DNA of 37,728 nt, from assembly GCA_025352105.1 (NCBI GenBank), contig JANXUB010000049.1, forward strand, positions 1 to 37,728, given 5' to 3'. The position numbers and the translations under genes were made by a program. Numbering within the stretch: position 1 is the first letter of the stretch; each line of letters starts with the position of its first letter. This stretch comes from Burkholderiales bacterium. Lineage in GTDB: Bacteria; Pseudomonadota; Gammaproteobacteria; Burkholderiales; Casimicrobiaceae. Below are positions 14,926 through 24,389 of the stretch, in pieces. The notes below the pieces were generated by a model. That model had not been told where the DNA came from. It ran no database searches and worked only from the letters and a program-made list of their open reading frames with translations.

Positions 14926-16095
14926 ATGCCCGGCTTGTTGCCTGATGTTGACCCGAACGGGTTGCTTGAATTTTCAGTGGTCTATACCGACCGCGCACTG
15001 AACCACATGTCGAAGCGCTTTCAGGGCGTGATGAAGGACATTTCGCGCATGCTGAAAACCGTTTATCACGCCAAATCATCCGTGCTGGTGCCTGGCAGCG
15101 GCACGTTCGGTATGGAGGCCGTCGCCCGCCAATTTGCGACCAGCAAAAAAGCGATGGTTATTCGCAATGGCTGGTTCAGCTATCGCTGGACACAGATTTT
15201 TGATCAGGGACATATTCCCGCTTCGTCGACGGTGCTCAAAGCTCGTCGCACGGGTACGGGCAAGCAGGCGACTTGGACACCCGCGCCGATTGCCGAAGTC
15301 GTTGCCACGATTGCCGCTGAGCGGCCCGATGTGGTGTTCGCGCCGCACGTAGAAACCGCCGCTGGGATGATCCTGCCGGATGATTACTTGCGCGCCGTGA
15401 GCGACGCAGTGCATGCGGTGGGCGGCCTCTTTGTGCTCGACTGCATCGCATCAGGCGCGATGTGGGTGGACATGGAGGCAACCGGTGTGGATGTCCTCGT
15501 GAGCGCGCCGCAAAAAGGCTGGTCGAGCTCGCCGTGCTGCGCGATGGTGATGCTCTCGGAGCGCGCGCGTACCGCGATTGACGGCACGACAAGCACGAGC
15601 TTTGCCTGTGATCTGAAGAAGTGGTTGCAGATCATGGAAACGTATGAAAACGGCGGTCATGCGTATCACGCGACGATGCCAACCGACGCGCTGACGCGGC
15701 TGTGCGAAGTGATGAAAGAGACCGAGGCGTATGGCTTTGAGCGCGTGCGCTCCGAGCAGATCGCACTGGGCGCGAAAGTGCGCGCGCTGTTCGAGAGTCG
15801 TGGTATTCCGAGCGTCGCGGCGGAGGGTTTCAAGGCACCGGGCGTGGTGGTGAGCTACACCGAGGATGCCGAGTTGCAGTCGAGCCGCAAGTTCCTGGCC
15901 GAAGGGTTGCAAACAGCCGCCGGTGTTCCGCTGCAATGCGACGAGCCGGCTGATTTCACGACGTTCCGCATCGGTTTGTTCGGGCTAGAGAAATGGCACA
16001 ACGTCGATCGCACGGTGGGGCAATTGGCTGCGGCACTTGATCGGTTGGGGATCAAGGGGGTGGCGGTTCCTGAGCGTGAGGTGGCTACCGTTTAG
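14926..16095 (+). CDS. Class V aminotransferase-fold PLP enzyme
   Basis: 389 residues from the ATG at 14926, chosen because AAGGAG at 14914-14919 is ideally spaced and the protein then starts MPGLLPDVDP; the longer frame to 14806 is not family-like. Motifs of fold-type I class V enzymes are PGSGTFGMEAVARQF (phosphate cup, residues 56-70), Asp172 in VLDCIASG and the PLP lysine Lys197 in APQKGWS. The general pattern is that of alanine/serine-glyoxylate and related aminotransferases, but the substrate cannot be assigned by eye. The gene stands alone and converges on the M16 peptidase gene; a repeat hairpin lies between them. Confidence 0.85.
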   Translation: MPGLLPDVDPNGLLEFSVVYTDRALNHMSKRFQGVMKDISRMLKTVYHAKSSVLVPGSGTFGMEAVARQFATSKKAMVIRNGWFSYRWTQIFDQGHIPASSTVLKARRTGTGKQATWTPAPIAEVVATIAAERPDVVFAPHVETAAGMILPDDYLRAVSDAVHAVGGLFVLDCIASGAMWVDMEATGVDVLVSAPQKGWSSSPCCAMVMLSERARTAIDGTTSTSFACDLKKWLQIMETYENGGHAYHATMPTDALTRLCEVMKETEAYGFERVRSEQIALGAKVRALFESRGIPSVAAEGFKAPGVVVSYTEDAELQSSRKFLAEGLQTAAGVPLQCDEPADFTTFRIGLFGLEKWHNVDRTVGQLAAALDRLGIKGVAVPEREVATV

Positions 16096-16143
16096 CCTCG
16101 GGTTATTTTGCCCCTTCTATGACTGCTGCGGCAGTCACCTCTC

Positions 16144-16181
16144 CCCTCACCCTAACCCTCTCCCGCAAGGGGAGAGGGGAC
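16144..16181. repeat. Dispersed GC-rich hairpin repeat, copy 1
   Basis: CCCTCTCCC (16156-16164) pairs with GGGAGAGGG (16170-16178). The upstream part CCCTCACCCTAA is shared with the copy at 32597-32634. It lies between convergent genes, so it may act as a bidirectional terminator. This kind of repeat is common in intergenic DNA of several proteobacterial groups. Confidence 0.75.
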
Positions 16182-16213
16182 AGCGCCGGAGCGCCACTAC
16201 GCTGGTGTTTCGC

Positions 16214-18994
16214 TTATTTTGCCGGTGCTGCGGCCTTCGCAAAATCCCCGGCCACACCAATCAACCACTCATCCGGCTTGATGTATTTGCGGAATGCGTC
16301 GTTGACTTGCTGGAGCGTCAACGCTTTCATCTCTGCGTCACGCTTCGCCATGTCGGCGAACGTTTCGTTGAGGTTCATCTGAATCAAGAGCGCGTTGGCG
16401 ACGCTGTCGTCGCTGCTGCGCGACTGCTGACGCCCTTGCAGCAGGTCGGATCGATTGCGCTCCAGCTCATCCGCAGTGAAGCCGTCCTTTAGCGCGCGCT
16501 CGGTCTCCTCTCGCAGCGCGGCAACGACGCGGTCGCGATTGATCGGGGCGTAGGTGCCGTCAATGCCAAAGTAGGCGCGGTCGCCATATTCGGGAATGCT
16601 CACGCTGGCTTGAATTCCGTACGAGAGGCCGTCTTTTTTCCTGATCCGGGCCGCGAGACGATTGTCGAGTGCGTTGCCGCCGAACATCGCGACGGCTAGC
16701 TCGAGCGCAGGCGCATCGGGGTCCTTGCGCGTCAACGGAAGGAATTGATCAACGTCGATCACTGCATTGGTCTTGTCCGGGGCTTCGGCTGTAATCAGCG
16801 TGCCCGGCAACGGCTGGTGTTTGCCCACATAGCGCACGTAGGCGGGCGCTTTCGATGACCAGCCGCTTAACTGACGGCGAACCTCGTCGGCAACGCCCTC
16901 GGGCGCGGTTCCGACGATGGCAACACGTACGGCACTGGCGCCCCAGTTTGCATCAAAGGCCTTCACCACGTCCGCAAACGAGATACCGTTCAATTCTGCG
17001 ATTTGTTCGGCTAACGTTTTGCGATAGAGCGGCTCACCCGGTGACACGCCGAACGCTTTGTTTTTGTACGGAATCGCCTGATTGTTGATGAGCGTTTGTG
17101 GCTCACGAGCGCCCGATTCAAGCTGCGTCTGCAGCTGCTTTTTGAAGCGCTCGAAGGCATCGCTGCTCAATTTGGCTGATCGCACCTGCGGCAGCACGAG
17201 CTTGATCGCATCAATCACGTGATCGCGATCACTGCTAATGGTGATCATCGTCCCTTGGGTGCCGCCGGATAGGCTGAAACGACTTTTGAGCGCCGTCAAC
17301 GCATCCGTTCGCGCCTGCTTTTGGGCGGGAGATTCGGCCTCTGAAATTAACAGCGGCACCAGGTTCAACGCGGGCTGTTTGATCTGCTCGCCGAGTTCAC
17401 CCCAGCGCAGACTGATCTTTACTGTCACGGCATTGCCGCGATTTTGTTTGTTCAGCTGCGCCCATTGAAATGCGGGATCGCTGAGATTGCGCACCGTGCG
17501 CGATTCCAGGGCTTCTGGCGTGGCGGAGAAGGCCTCTCCCGCGTCGACCATGGCCCGAGGCTTGTAGGCAGCCAGAAGGCTCGCCACGGGGGGCGCGGCG
17601 GCGACATCAACGCGATCCGGTTTGTCCTCCGGCAGATAGCGCGCGAGCGTGCGGTTGGCCGATTTGAAATACGTCGCCTTCACCCGCTCCAAGTCGGCAA
17701 GCGTCACCGCCTGAACGGCGTCGCGCCCCGCAAACAGGGTGCGCCAGTCGCCAAGGCTCACGACCTCGGACAGCGCCTGAGCAACGCCAATCGGGGATTC
17801 CATCGCCTTCTCAAAGCCCACCGCAATTTCGCGGCGAGCTCGGTCGACAGCTTCCTGCGTCAGCGTCATGGGCGTTCGGCCTTCAATCAAATCAAGCAAC
17901 TCACGCTCAAGTTTGCCGGTATCGGCATTTTTGTCAGCCACGAGGCCAAACGCCGCTAGCGAAACGTCATTGACGCCCGAAATGAACGGGAATATCTGCA
18001 CCGCTTTTTTCGATTCCACAAAGGCGCGATAAAACGGGCCCGATGGATTGCTGACGAGCACTTGCGCGAGCAGTGACACGGCGGCCGAATCGGGGTGCAG
18101 TTTTGACGGCACCTTGTAACCCGCGACCACAAGCTTCACGTCGCCCACCCGGCGAACCGTCACCTCGCGCTCGCCGTCCTGCGTAGGCTCCACCGTGTAG
18201 AGGGTGGGCAACACGCGATCCGGTTTCGCAATCGGCGCGAACACTTCGGCGACGATGTCGAGCGCCTGTTTCGGATCGAATTTTCCAGCGATCAGCAGCA
18301 CTGCATTGTCAGGCTGGTAATGTCGTTTGTAGAACGCCTGCAAGCGCTCAATGTTTACGTTCTCGATGTCGCTCAACACACCCAGCGTCGACTTGCCGTA
18401 GTTGTGAGCGGTAAATGCCGCCGCATGCAGGCGCTGGATCAGCACGCCGCCGGGCTGGCTGTCGCGGCGCTCGAACTCGTTTCGCACCACGGTCATTTCG
18501 CTATCGAGATCTTTTTTCGCGATGAAGCTGTTGATCATGCGTTCCGCCTCCAGCTCCAGCGCAAATCGCAGGTTGTCCGCGCTGGACGAGAACGCCTCGT
18601 AGTAGTTCGTGCGCTCGAGGCTCGTGGTGCCATTCCAGCGCATGCCGCGCGCCGTGAACTCCTTCAGCATGTCGGGATGCTTCGGTGTGCCTTTGAAGAT
18701 GAGATGCTCAAGCAAATGCGCCATCCCGGTCTCGCCGTAACTCTCGTGTTTGGAGCCAACGAGGTAGGTGATGTTTACGAGCGTTAACTCCTTCGACGCG
18801 TCGGGAAACAGCAACACCTTAAGCCCGTTTTGCAGACGGTATTCGCTGATGCCTTCGATGGACGGGCCAGCGGTGATGCCTGTGAGCAGGCTTGGCGCGA
18901 CCGATTGCGCGAAGCTCGGCGCAATGCCGCTGAAACAAGCGACAATGAAGGCAACTGAAGCAGCAAAGAACTGCAATCGACGTAAATTAGACAT
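16214..18994 (-). CDS. M16-family zinc metallopeptidase, exported
   Basis: 926 residues with a signal peptide ending near APSFAQ (residue 30). Two pitrilysin/M16 repeats follow. The N-terminal one has the inverted zinc motif His93-Leu-Leu-Glu96-His97, with a downstream ELEAERM segment that should supply the third ligand; this half is the active one. The second repeat, from about residue 510, has the M16 fold (for example GNALDNRLAARIRKKDGLSYG near its end) but no HxxEH, as usual. Such periplasmic or outer-membrane proteases degrade peptides. I start at the ATG at 18994, which gives a proper signal peptide; the longer frame to 19156 does not. The gene is monocistronic. Confidence 0.88.
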   Translation of the reverse strand: MSNLRRLQFFAASVAFIVACFSGIAPSFAQSVAPSLLTGITAGPSIEGISEYRLQNGLKVLLFPDASKELTLVNITYLVGSKHESYGETGMAHLLEHLIFKGTPKHPDMLKEFTARGMRWNGTTSLERTNYYEAFSSSADNLRFALELEAERMINSFIAKKDLDSEMTVVRNEFERRDSQPGGVLIQRLHAAAFTAHNYGKSTLGVLSDIENVNIERLQAFYKRHYQPDNAVLLIAGKFDPKQALDIVAEVFAPIAKPDRVLPTLYTVEPTQDGEREVTVRRVGDVKLVVAGYKVPSKLHPDSAAVSLLAQVLVSNPSGPFYRAFVESKKAVQIFPFISGVNDVSLAAFGLVADKNADTGKLERELLDLIEGRTPMTLTQEAVDRARREIAVGFEKAMESPIGVAQALSEVVSLGDWRTLFAGRDAVQAVTLADLERVKATYFKSANRTLARYLPEDKPDRVDVAAAPPVASLLAAYKPRAMVDAGEAFSATPEALESRTVRNLSDPAFQWAQLNKQNRGNAVTVKISLRWGELGEQIKQPALNLVPLLISEAESPAQKQARTDALTALKSRFSLSGGTQGTMITISSDRDHVIDAIKLVLPQVRSAKLSSDAFERFKKQLQTQLESGAREPQTLINNQAIPYKNKAFGVSPGEPLYRKTLAEQIAELNGISFADVVKAFDANWGASAVRVAIVGTAPEGVADEVRRQLSGWSSKAPAYVRYVGKHQPLPGTLITAEAPDKTNAVIDVDQFLPLTRKDPDAPALELAVAMFGGNALDNRLAARIRKKDGLSYGIQASVSIPEYGDRAYFGIDGTYAPINRDRVVAALREETERALKDGFTADELERNRSDLLQGRQQSRSSDDSVANALLIQMNLNETFADMAKRDAEMKALTLQQVNDAFRKYIKPDEWLIGVAGDFAKAAAPAK

Positions 18995-19483
18995 GGGCAA
19001 TTTTCCTGAATGCGATGCGCTGAACGGTACGTAACGTGGAACAAAACAGCTAATAATATGACATTGTTCTACCGGGGACATCCACCCAGACGTGATCCAC
19101 AGCCAAAAGCAGTCAGGCAGCACGAAGCGCGGAACGGGCGATAAACTTTTTCGCACTCATCGCCACCGCAATCTCGTGTTCACGGAGGCGACGCTGGCGA
19201 CGACCGAGTCCGGCGAGGTCTGCGATGGCAAGGCGATATATTGCTGCTGCATTATGCGGCGCTGCGCCTTCGTGCAGGCCGCGAGAAGCGGAAGATTTTT
19301 GTGATCGCTTTATTGTTCAGCTATCTTCTGAAAATACGGCTGCAATTGGGCTCAGCGCAGTATTATGCTCAAGTCGACTTATGGCCTATTTCTCCGGCAG
19401 CCCCAGTGCAGCGGCGCTTTCACGACAAAGCGGTATCTTAGGCGGTGCGTCGATTAGCCAAGAATCGCCACGTTGCGACGCCG
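18995..19483. other. 489-base region without a recognisable gene
   Basis: It lies between the start of the M16 peptidase gene and the end of the ABC importer operon, both on the minus strand. AATAAT near 19050 (TATTAT on the minus strand) could be the -10 element of the peptidase promoter, but I see no convincing -35. Short reading frames on the plus strand have no signal, family motif or ribosome-binding site. No terminator hairpin was seen for the importer operon. Confidence 0.6.
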
Positions 19484-20386
19484 CTACTCTTTCACCGAAC
19501 CCGTCATCCCCGATACGTAATACTCGACGAAGAACGAGTAGATGAACGCCACCGGCAGCGAGCCGAACAGCGCTCCCGCCATGAGCGAACCCCAGTGATA
19601 CACGTCGCCCTCCACCAGCTCCGTCACCACGCCGACCGGCAGGGTCTTTAGCTCTGACGACGAGACGAACGTGAGCGCGTAGATGAATTCGTTCCACGAC
19701 AGCGTGAACGCGAAAATCCCGGCCGAAATCAGCCCCGGAACGGCCAGTGGCAACACAATCTTCGTGAGAATCTGCCAGCGGCTGGCGCCGTCGATCAGTG
19801 CGCACTCTTCCAGCTCGAACGGGATCGACCGGAAGTAGCCCATGAGGAGCCATGTGCAGAACGGGATCAGAAACGTTGGGTACGTCAGGATAAGCGCCAG
19901 GCGCGTGTCGAACAGCCCGAGCTGAAACACCACCGACGCCAGCGGAATGAACAGGATGGATGGCGGCACCAGATACGCCAGAAAAATTGCAAGCCCGACC
20001 TGTTTAGCGCCCGAAAATCGCAAGCGCTCAATCGCATAGGCCGCAAACACCGACGCGGCGAGCGAGAAAAAGGTGGACGTCACAGACACCAGCACCGTGT
20101 TCCACATCCACTCCGGATACGCCGTATCAAACAACAGTTTTTTGACGTGAGCGAGTGTTGGCGAGTTGACCCAAAACGGGTTTCCCTCGCGCGACAAAAG
20201 CTCGTTATTCGGCTTAAACGCCGTGATCCCCATCCAGTAAAACGGAAACAGCAACACGAACAAAAAACCACCCAGCGGCAGGTAAGTCGCGAAAATCTTG
20301 CGCCGATTCGTCTCAAGGAAACTCATGCCCGTCGAGTCGGCGCTTTCGGCCGTTGCAGTGTTGACTGCCTTTGCATCGCTACTCAT
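19484..20386 (-). CDS. Carbohydrate ABC importer permease (MalG type)
   Basis: 300 residues with six membrane helices. The coupling loop carries the EAA motif ELEECALIDGASRWQILTKIVLPLAVPGL, the contact site for the ATPase; FKPNNEL after the first helix and a final FVEYYVSGMTGSVKE are typical of MalG-like (CUT1) permeases. The start ATG overlaps the stop of the preceding permease in an ATGA (20383-20386), so the two subunits are translationally coupled. It is the last gene of the four-gene operon. The longer reading frame to 20686 is only a shadow of the upstream permease. Confidence 0.9.
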   Translation of the reverse strand: MSSDAKAVNTATAESADSTGMSFLETNRRKIFATYLPLGGFLFVLLFPFYWMGITAFKPNNELLSREGNPFWVNSPTLAHVKKLLFDTAYPEWMWNTVLVSVTSTFFSLAASVFAAYAIERLRFSGAKQVGLAIFLAYLVPPSILFIPLASVVFQLGLFDTRLALILTYPTFLIPFCTWLLMGYFRSIPFELEECALIDGASRWQILTKIVLPLAVPGLISAGIFAFTLSWNEFIYALTFVSSSELKTLPVGVVTELVEGDVYHWGSLMAGALFGSLPVAFIYSFFVEYYVSGMTGSVKE

Positions 20387-21285
20387 TTGTCGCCGCCTCC
20401 TTGTTGCCAGACGCGGCGTTGCAAACCGAAATAACTGAACATGATCGCTGCCAGCAGGAACGGCACCATCGCAATCGAGATCGCAGCGCCTTCGCCGAGC
20501 GCACCGCCCGAAATTGCACGCTGGAATGACAGCGTAGCCATCAGGTGCGTCGCGTTGAGCGGCCCACCGCGCGTGATCACGTAGATGAGCTGAAAATCGG
20601 TAAAGGTAAACAACACCGAGAACGTCATCACGACCGCGATGATCGGCGTCAACAGCGGTAAGGTGACGTATCGAAACTGCTGCCACGGCGTCGCGCCGTC
20701 AATCGCAGAGGCTTCGTAATAAGACGGCGAAATCGTCTGCAATCCGGCGAGCAATGTGATCGCCACGAAAGGCACGCCGCGCCAGACGTTTGCGGCAATC
20801 ACCGAGAAGCGCGCGTTCCACGGGCTTCCCAGAAAATCGATGTAGGTATCAATGATGCCCATCTTCACCAGCACCCAGCTGATGACAGAGAACTGAGCAT
20901 CAAACAACCACCAGAATGCAATGGCCGACAGCGCCGTCGGCACGATGTACGGCAGCAAAATCACCGCACGAAAAAAGCTCTTTAAGCGCAGATTGCGATT
21001 GAGCAACAGCGCAAGCCACAGGCCAAGAAAGAATTTGAGAACGCTGGCAATCGTCGTATAAAAAAGTGTGTTGAACAGCGCGAGCTGCGTGACACTGTCA
21101 GTCGCCAGAAAAACGTAATTCTCGAAGCCGACCCACTCACCGGCTCGACCGACCTTGGCGTCGGTAAAACCAAGCCACACGCCCAGTCCCAGCGGATACG
21201 TCAGGAACAGCACCAGCAAAATGGCTGCCGGCATCATGAAGATTAGGCCCAGCGCGTTGCGACTATTTTGAAGTTTGTCAAACAT
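20383..21285 (-). CDS. Carbohydrate ABC importer permease (MalF type)
   Basis: 300 residues with six membrane helices and the EAA motif YYEASAIDGATPWQQFRYVTLPLL near residue 200. It starts like other CUT1 permeases, with an N-terminal helix followed by YPLGLGVWLGFTD, and forms the channel with the MalG-type partner encoded next. It lies 198 bases after the binding-protein gene, and that gap is filled largely by a long REP-like hairpin. The ribosome-binding site is weak (CGGTTTG), which with the hairpin would keep permease levels well below those of the binding protein. Confidence 0.9.
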   Translation of the reverse strand: MFDKLQNSRNALGLIFMMPAAILLVLFLTYPLGLGVWLGFTDAKVGRAGEWVGFENYVFLATDSVTQLALFNTLFYTTIASVLKFFLGLWLALLLNRNLRLKSFFRAVILLPYIVPTALSAIAFWWLFDAQFSVISWVLVKMGIIDTYIDFLGSPWNARFSVIAANVWRGVPFVAITLLAGLQTISPSYYEASAIDGATPWQQFRYVTLPLLTPIIAVVMTFSVLFTFTDFQLIYVITRGGPLNATHLMATLSFQRAISGGALGEGAAISIAMVPFLLAAIMFSYFGLQRRVWQQGGGDK

Positions 21286-21357
21286 GAATCAAACCGAAAT
21301 CAAACATTAAGTAGAAGCAGACGAGCCGACAAGGCCAGAACCAGATTCGGGCGGGTG

Positions 21358-21426
21358 TGTAGGAGGGGCTCTGCCGCGACCCACGGTGGCGCTCGCAACT
21401 TGGGTCGCGGCGGAGCCCCTCCTACA
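21358..21426. repeat. Long REP-like inverted repeat between binding-protein and permease genes
   Basis: Arms at 21358-21382 and 21402-21426, 25 bases each, are complementary except for one pair that becomes G-U in RNA; the loop is 19 bases. The outer arm GTAGGAGGGGCTC belongs to a type of palindromic repeat known from Xanthomonadaceae and several beta- and gammaproteobacteria. In the operon mRNA it would form a very stable hairpin just after the binding-protein gene, protecting that message and reducing permease expression. Confidence 0.85.
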
Positions 21427-21483
21427 GGGGTCTCAGTGCATAGTCGACGACTCACTTAGCAACCGGAGAATCGCCAAAAAGCA

Positions 21484-22812
21484 TCAGACTTTGTAGTACC
21501 GCTCCGCCCGCTTCTGCGCCCGCTCGGCAGCTTCTTTCGGCGTCTTCGATCCGCTTGCCGCTTCGGCCACCATATTCACCACGATGAAGTCGGCTGCGGC
21601 ACCCGCTGAGGCGTAACCGAGCTTCCCGGCGTAGCCCGCAGGACGCAGGTTTTTGACGCAATCGCGATACGGCGTGTGTTTCGGGTCGGACGTCCAGATC
21701 GCAGATTTCGCGTACTCGGCCAGCGGCGGCGCGATGTAACCACCCGCCGCGGTCAGCCACGGATCAAACTGCTCCTGCTCCATCATGAAACGCAGGAATT
21801 CCTTAGCAGCGTTGGGGTACTTCGTGTACTTCATGATCATCTGGTTGAAGAACAGATGCGATTCAGTCGGAACGCCAACCGGGCCGATCGGGTACTGCGC
21901 GTGAAAGATGTCTTCCTTCAGGTCTTTCACCTTTTGGTCGGCTGACGTTTTTGTCGCGTAGTAAATCGAGATGCCGTTGTTGGTCAGGCTGATCTGGCTG
22001 TCGAGGAACGCTTTGTTGTTGTTCGGATCGAGCCACGACAGCGTTCCGGGCACAAAGGTGGCGTACATCTCTTTGGCGTATTCGAGCGCCTGAATCGTCT
22101 CCGGGCTATCGATGACCACCTTGTTATTGGCGTCCACCAGCTTGCCGCCATGCGACCAGATCAACCAGTTTGTCCATAGGCCGTCACCGGTGGCGTTCCC
22201 CAATGCGAAGCCGCTCGGCGTGTTCTTTTCCTTCAGCGCCTTCAGCAATTTCAGGAAATTCGTCGTGTCCTTCGGGAAAGTGTCGAAACCGGCTGCCTTG
22301 ACCATGCTTTGGCGATACACCAGCATCGCGCCCGCTGCACCAAGACCGATGCCGATCCACTTTTTGCCATCGGGGCGAAGGTAGGCCTCGCACGCCGGAT
22401 ACCAGCCGCCGTACTTTTTGCCCAAATAGGTGGCGAGATCGGTCACATCGAGCAGCTTTTCCGGGTACAGATTGGCGTCATCATTGGTCGACAGAATGAT
22501 GTCGGGGCCGGCACCGGTGTTAGCAGCAACGGCAGCCTTTGGCCGGACGTCCTCCCAGCCCTCGTTGTCGACGCGCACTTCGATGCCCGTCTTCTCGGTG
22601 AATTTTTTGACATTAATCATGTAAGCGTCGATGTCGCCCTGCACGAAGCGACTCCAGCGCAGAACACGCAGTTTCGCACCCTTCTCCGGCTTGAACGACA
22701 GGGGCTGCGCCTGAACGAACGGAGCCCAGATAGCGGAGCCCGCGCCGACCGTAGCCGCTGCGGCCACACCGGCCGAATTGGCCAAAAATTTACGGCGATT
22801 TATTTCACTCAT
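21484..22812 (-). CDS. Sugar-type ABC importer substrate-binding protein
   Basis: 442 residues. The N-terminus NRRKFLANSAGVAAAATVGAG is a twin-arginine (Tat)-like signal, so it may be exported folded. The mature part is an extracellular solute-binding protein of the MalE/CUT1 cluster, with LRWSRFVQGD, GPDIILSTNDD, YRQSMVKAAGFDTFPKDT, NNGISIYYATK and a final PKEAAERAQKRAERYYKV. A perfect AAGGAGG precedes the ATG, predicting high expression. The ligand is not evident; no glycosidase or sugar-catabolic gene adjoins. It follows the ATPase gene by 119 bases and precedes the permeases across a REP-like hairpin. Confidence 0.9.
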   Translation of the reverse strand: MSEINRRKFLANSAGVAAAATVGAGSAIWAPFVQAQPLSFKPEKGAKLRVLRWSRFVQGDIDAYMINVKKFTEKTGIEVRVDNEGWEDVRPKAAVAANTGAGPDIILSTNDDANLYPEKLLDVTDLATYLGKKYGGWYPACEAYLRPDGKKWIGIGLGAAGAMLVYRQSMVKAAGFDTFPKDTTNFLKLLKALKEKNTPSGFALGNATGDGLWTNWLIWSHGGKLVDANNKVVIDSPETIQALEYAKEMYATFVPGTLSWLDPNNNKAFLDSQISLTNNGISIYYATKTSADQKVKDLKEDIFHAQYPIGPVGVPTESHLFFNQMIMKYTKYPNAAKEFLRFMMEQEQFDPWLTAAGGYIAPPLAEYAKSAIWTSDPKHTPYRDCVKNLRPAGYAGKLGYASAGAAADFIVVNMVAEAASGSKTPKEAAERAQKRAERYYKV

Positions 22813-22931
22813 AGTTGCCTCCTTAAGCTTTCAATAAATTTGATAGTTTGAACAGTAACGACCCGCAAGTTACGAGCTTGGGACTCGTGTCTCGATGCAT
22901 CACAGAGCCTCCACTGCGATGCACAAAAAAG

Positions 22932-24017
22932 TTACGCTGCCAGACGCTGCCCGGTTTCGGCGTGGAACAGATGCGCGCAGCTCATGTCCGGCTGCAAATG
23001 AATGGTGCTACCCGGCGCGAAATCATGGCGCTCGCGGAAGATGGCGGCGAGATCGACGCCCTCATGCCGACAGGCCACAAAGGTGTCCATTCCAGACGGC
23101 TCCATCACCACCACGCGCGACGGAATCGCACCGCGCGCGCCATCAGACGACACCAGCCTGAGATGCTCAGGACGCGTACCAAAAATGATCGGCTGGCCGT
23201 CCATGCCGCCCACCTGCTGTGGCGCATCGAGCTGCGTACCATCGGACAACTCAACGCGCAACGCATCGCCACTTCGGCGCAGCGTTCCCGGCAGAAAGTT
23301 CATCGACGGTGAGCCGATAAATCCAGCTACAAACTGATTGGCCGGGTGATCGTACAAATCAAGCGGGCTGCCCGTTTGCTCGATGCGACCATCACGCATG
23401 ACGACGATCTTGTCGCCCATGGTCATCGCCTCAATCTGGTCATGCGTCACGTAGATCGACGTGGTTTTGAGCCGCTGATGCAGTTCCTTGATTTCGCTCC
23501 TCATCGCGACGCGCAGTTTGGCATCGAGATTCGACAGCGGCTCGTCAAACAAAAACACCTGCGGGTCGCGCACGATGGCGCGGCCCATCGCGACGCGCTG
23601 GCGCTGTCCGCCGGAGAGCTGGCGCGGATAACGATCCAGCAGCGCGCCGAGCGCAAGAATCTCCGCCGCACGACCGACTTTTGAATCGATCGTCGCCTGA
23701 TCCTCTTTTGCCAGCATCAGCGAAAACGCCATGTTGTCGCGCACGGTCATGTGCGGATACAGCGCGTAGTTCTGAAACACCATTGCGATGTCGCGCTCTT
23801 TCGGCGGCAGGTCGTTGACGCGTTTGTCGCCGATACGTATTTCACCATCGGTGATTTCTTCGAGCCCCGCGATCATGCGCAGGAGCGTTGACTTGCCGCA
23901 ACCCGACGGCCCGACCAACACCGTGAACGAACCGTCAGCAATCGAAATATCAACGCCGTGCAGGATATCGGTCGCACCGAATCGCTTTTTTACCGCCTGA
24001 ATAGTGACGCTAGCCAT
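22932..24017 (-). CDS. Carbohydrate ABC importer ATPase (MalK/UgpC type)
   Basis: 361 residues from the ATG at 24017; the frame to 24104 overlaps the promoter. It has every ABC motif: Walker [11 protein letters not shown]-loop [12 protein letters not shown], signature [19 protein letters not shown], Walker [16 protein letters not shown] and the switch VTHDQ. The C-terminal third is an OB-fold domain ([20 protein letters not shown]) as in MalK and UgpC, which may be a regulatory site. Unusually for the family it is the first gene of the operon, directly behind a consensus promoter. No repressor gene is adjacent. Confidence 0.92.
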   Translation of the reverse strand: MASVTIQAVKKRFGATDILHGVDISIADGSFTVLVGPSGCGKSTLLRMIAGLEEITDGEIRIGDKRVNDLPPKERDIAMVFQNYALYPHMTVRDNMAFSLMLAKEDQATIDSKVGRAAEILALGALLDRYPRQLSGGQRQRVAMGRAIVRDPQVFLFDEPLSNLDAKLRVAMRSEIKELHQRLKTTSIYVTHDQIEAMTMGDKIVVMRDGRIEQTGSPLDLYDHPANQFVAGFIGSPSMNFLPGTLRRSGDALRVELSDGTQLDAPQQVGGMDGQPIIFGTRPEHLRLVSSDGARGAIPSRVVVMEPSGMDTFVACRHEGVDLAAIFRERHDFAPGSTIHLQPDMSCAHLFHAETGQRLAA

Positions 24018-24389
24018 GTGCCCGCTTTGATTTTCGTTGCGATAGGTGTGCTGTATATGACAGTGCGGCGAGCGTGTCAAACAGATAGTCCGCTGAATGC
24101 ACACAATTCACCGAAACGTCGATAAATAAAGTAGTTGCCCACGGGCTGGATAGGCGCACGCAGCGCTACCGTGAACGATTGAAGCGTGTGCACGGCCTCG
24201 ATAAACACGAGGCGCGAGAGGCGGGCACGGGTTTTGCGCGGCCACCGGTACGCTGGCGACCACGAAAACTCCACCGGCACCCCGAACAGCGCGCTGAGCG
24301 CGTGGGTGAACCGTGTAGGCGAATCGTAGGGATCCCGGGCTTATAAATTTGGCATTCCAGCCCTATTCCCACTTTCAAAAGGATCAATC
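24018..24389. other. Region between the ABC operon and the small exported-protein gene
   Basis: 372 bases. The minus-strand promoter of the importer operon occupies 24052-24080. Farther right a minus-strand frame (24077-24340, following a TAA) encodes about 80 residues including FIEAVHTLQSF and GNYFIYRRFGEL. It has no clear start or ribosome-binding site and I do not recognise it; it may be the tail of a lost gene or chance. AAAAGGA at 24376-24382 is the ribosome-binding site of the plus-strand gene. Confidence 0.5.
24052..24080 (-). promoter_or_regulatory. Consensus promoter of the ABC importer operon
   Basis: On the minus strand TTGACA (24080-24075) and TATACA (24057-24052) are separated by exactly 17 bases. 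The predicted transcript begins about 25-30 bases before the ATPase ATG at 24017. No operator-like palindrome overlaps it. Confidence 0.75.

Noticed and set aside
19092-19304. A 70-residue plus-strand frame before the M16 peptidase gene
   Set aside because: Mixed Cys/Arg-rich composition, no ribosome-binding site and no family motif.
20386-20686. N-terminal extension of the MalG-type permease
   Set aside because: The extra 100 residues are an Arg/His-rich shadow of the upstream permease; the ATG in the ATGA overlap gives the normal family start.
24077-24340. A minus-strand frame of about 80 codons upstream of the ABC importer operon
   Set aside because: It looks vaguely protein-like but has no clear start, no ribosome-binding site and no family I recognise; it is noted in the region entry rather than called as a gene.
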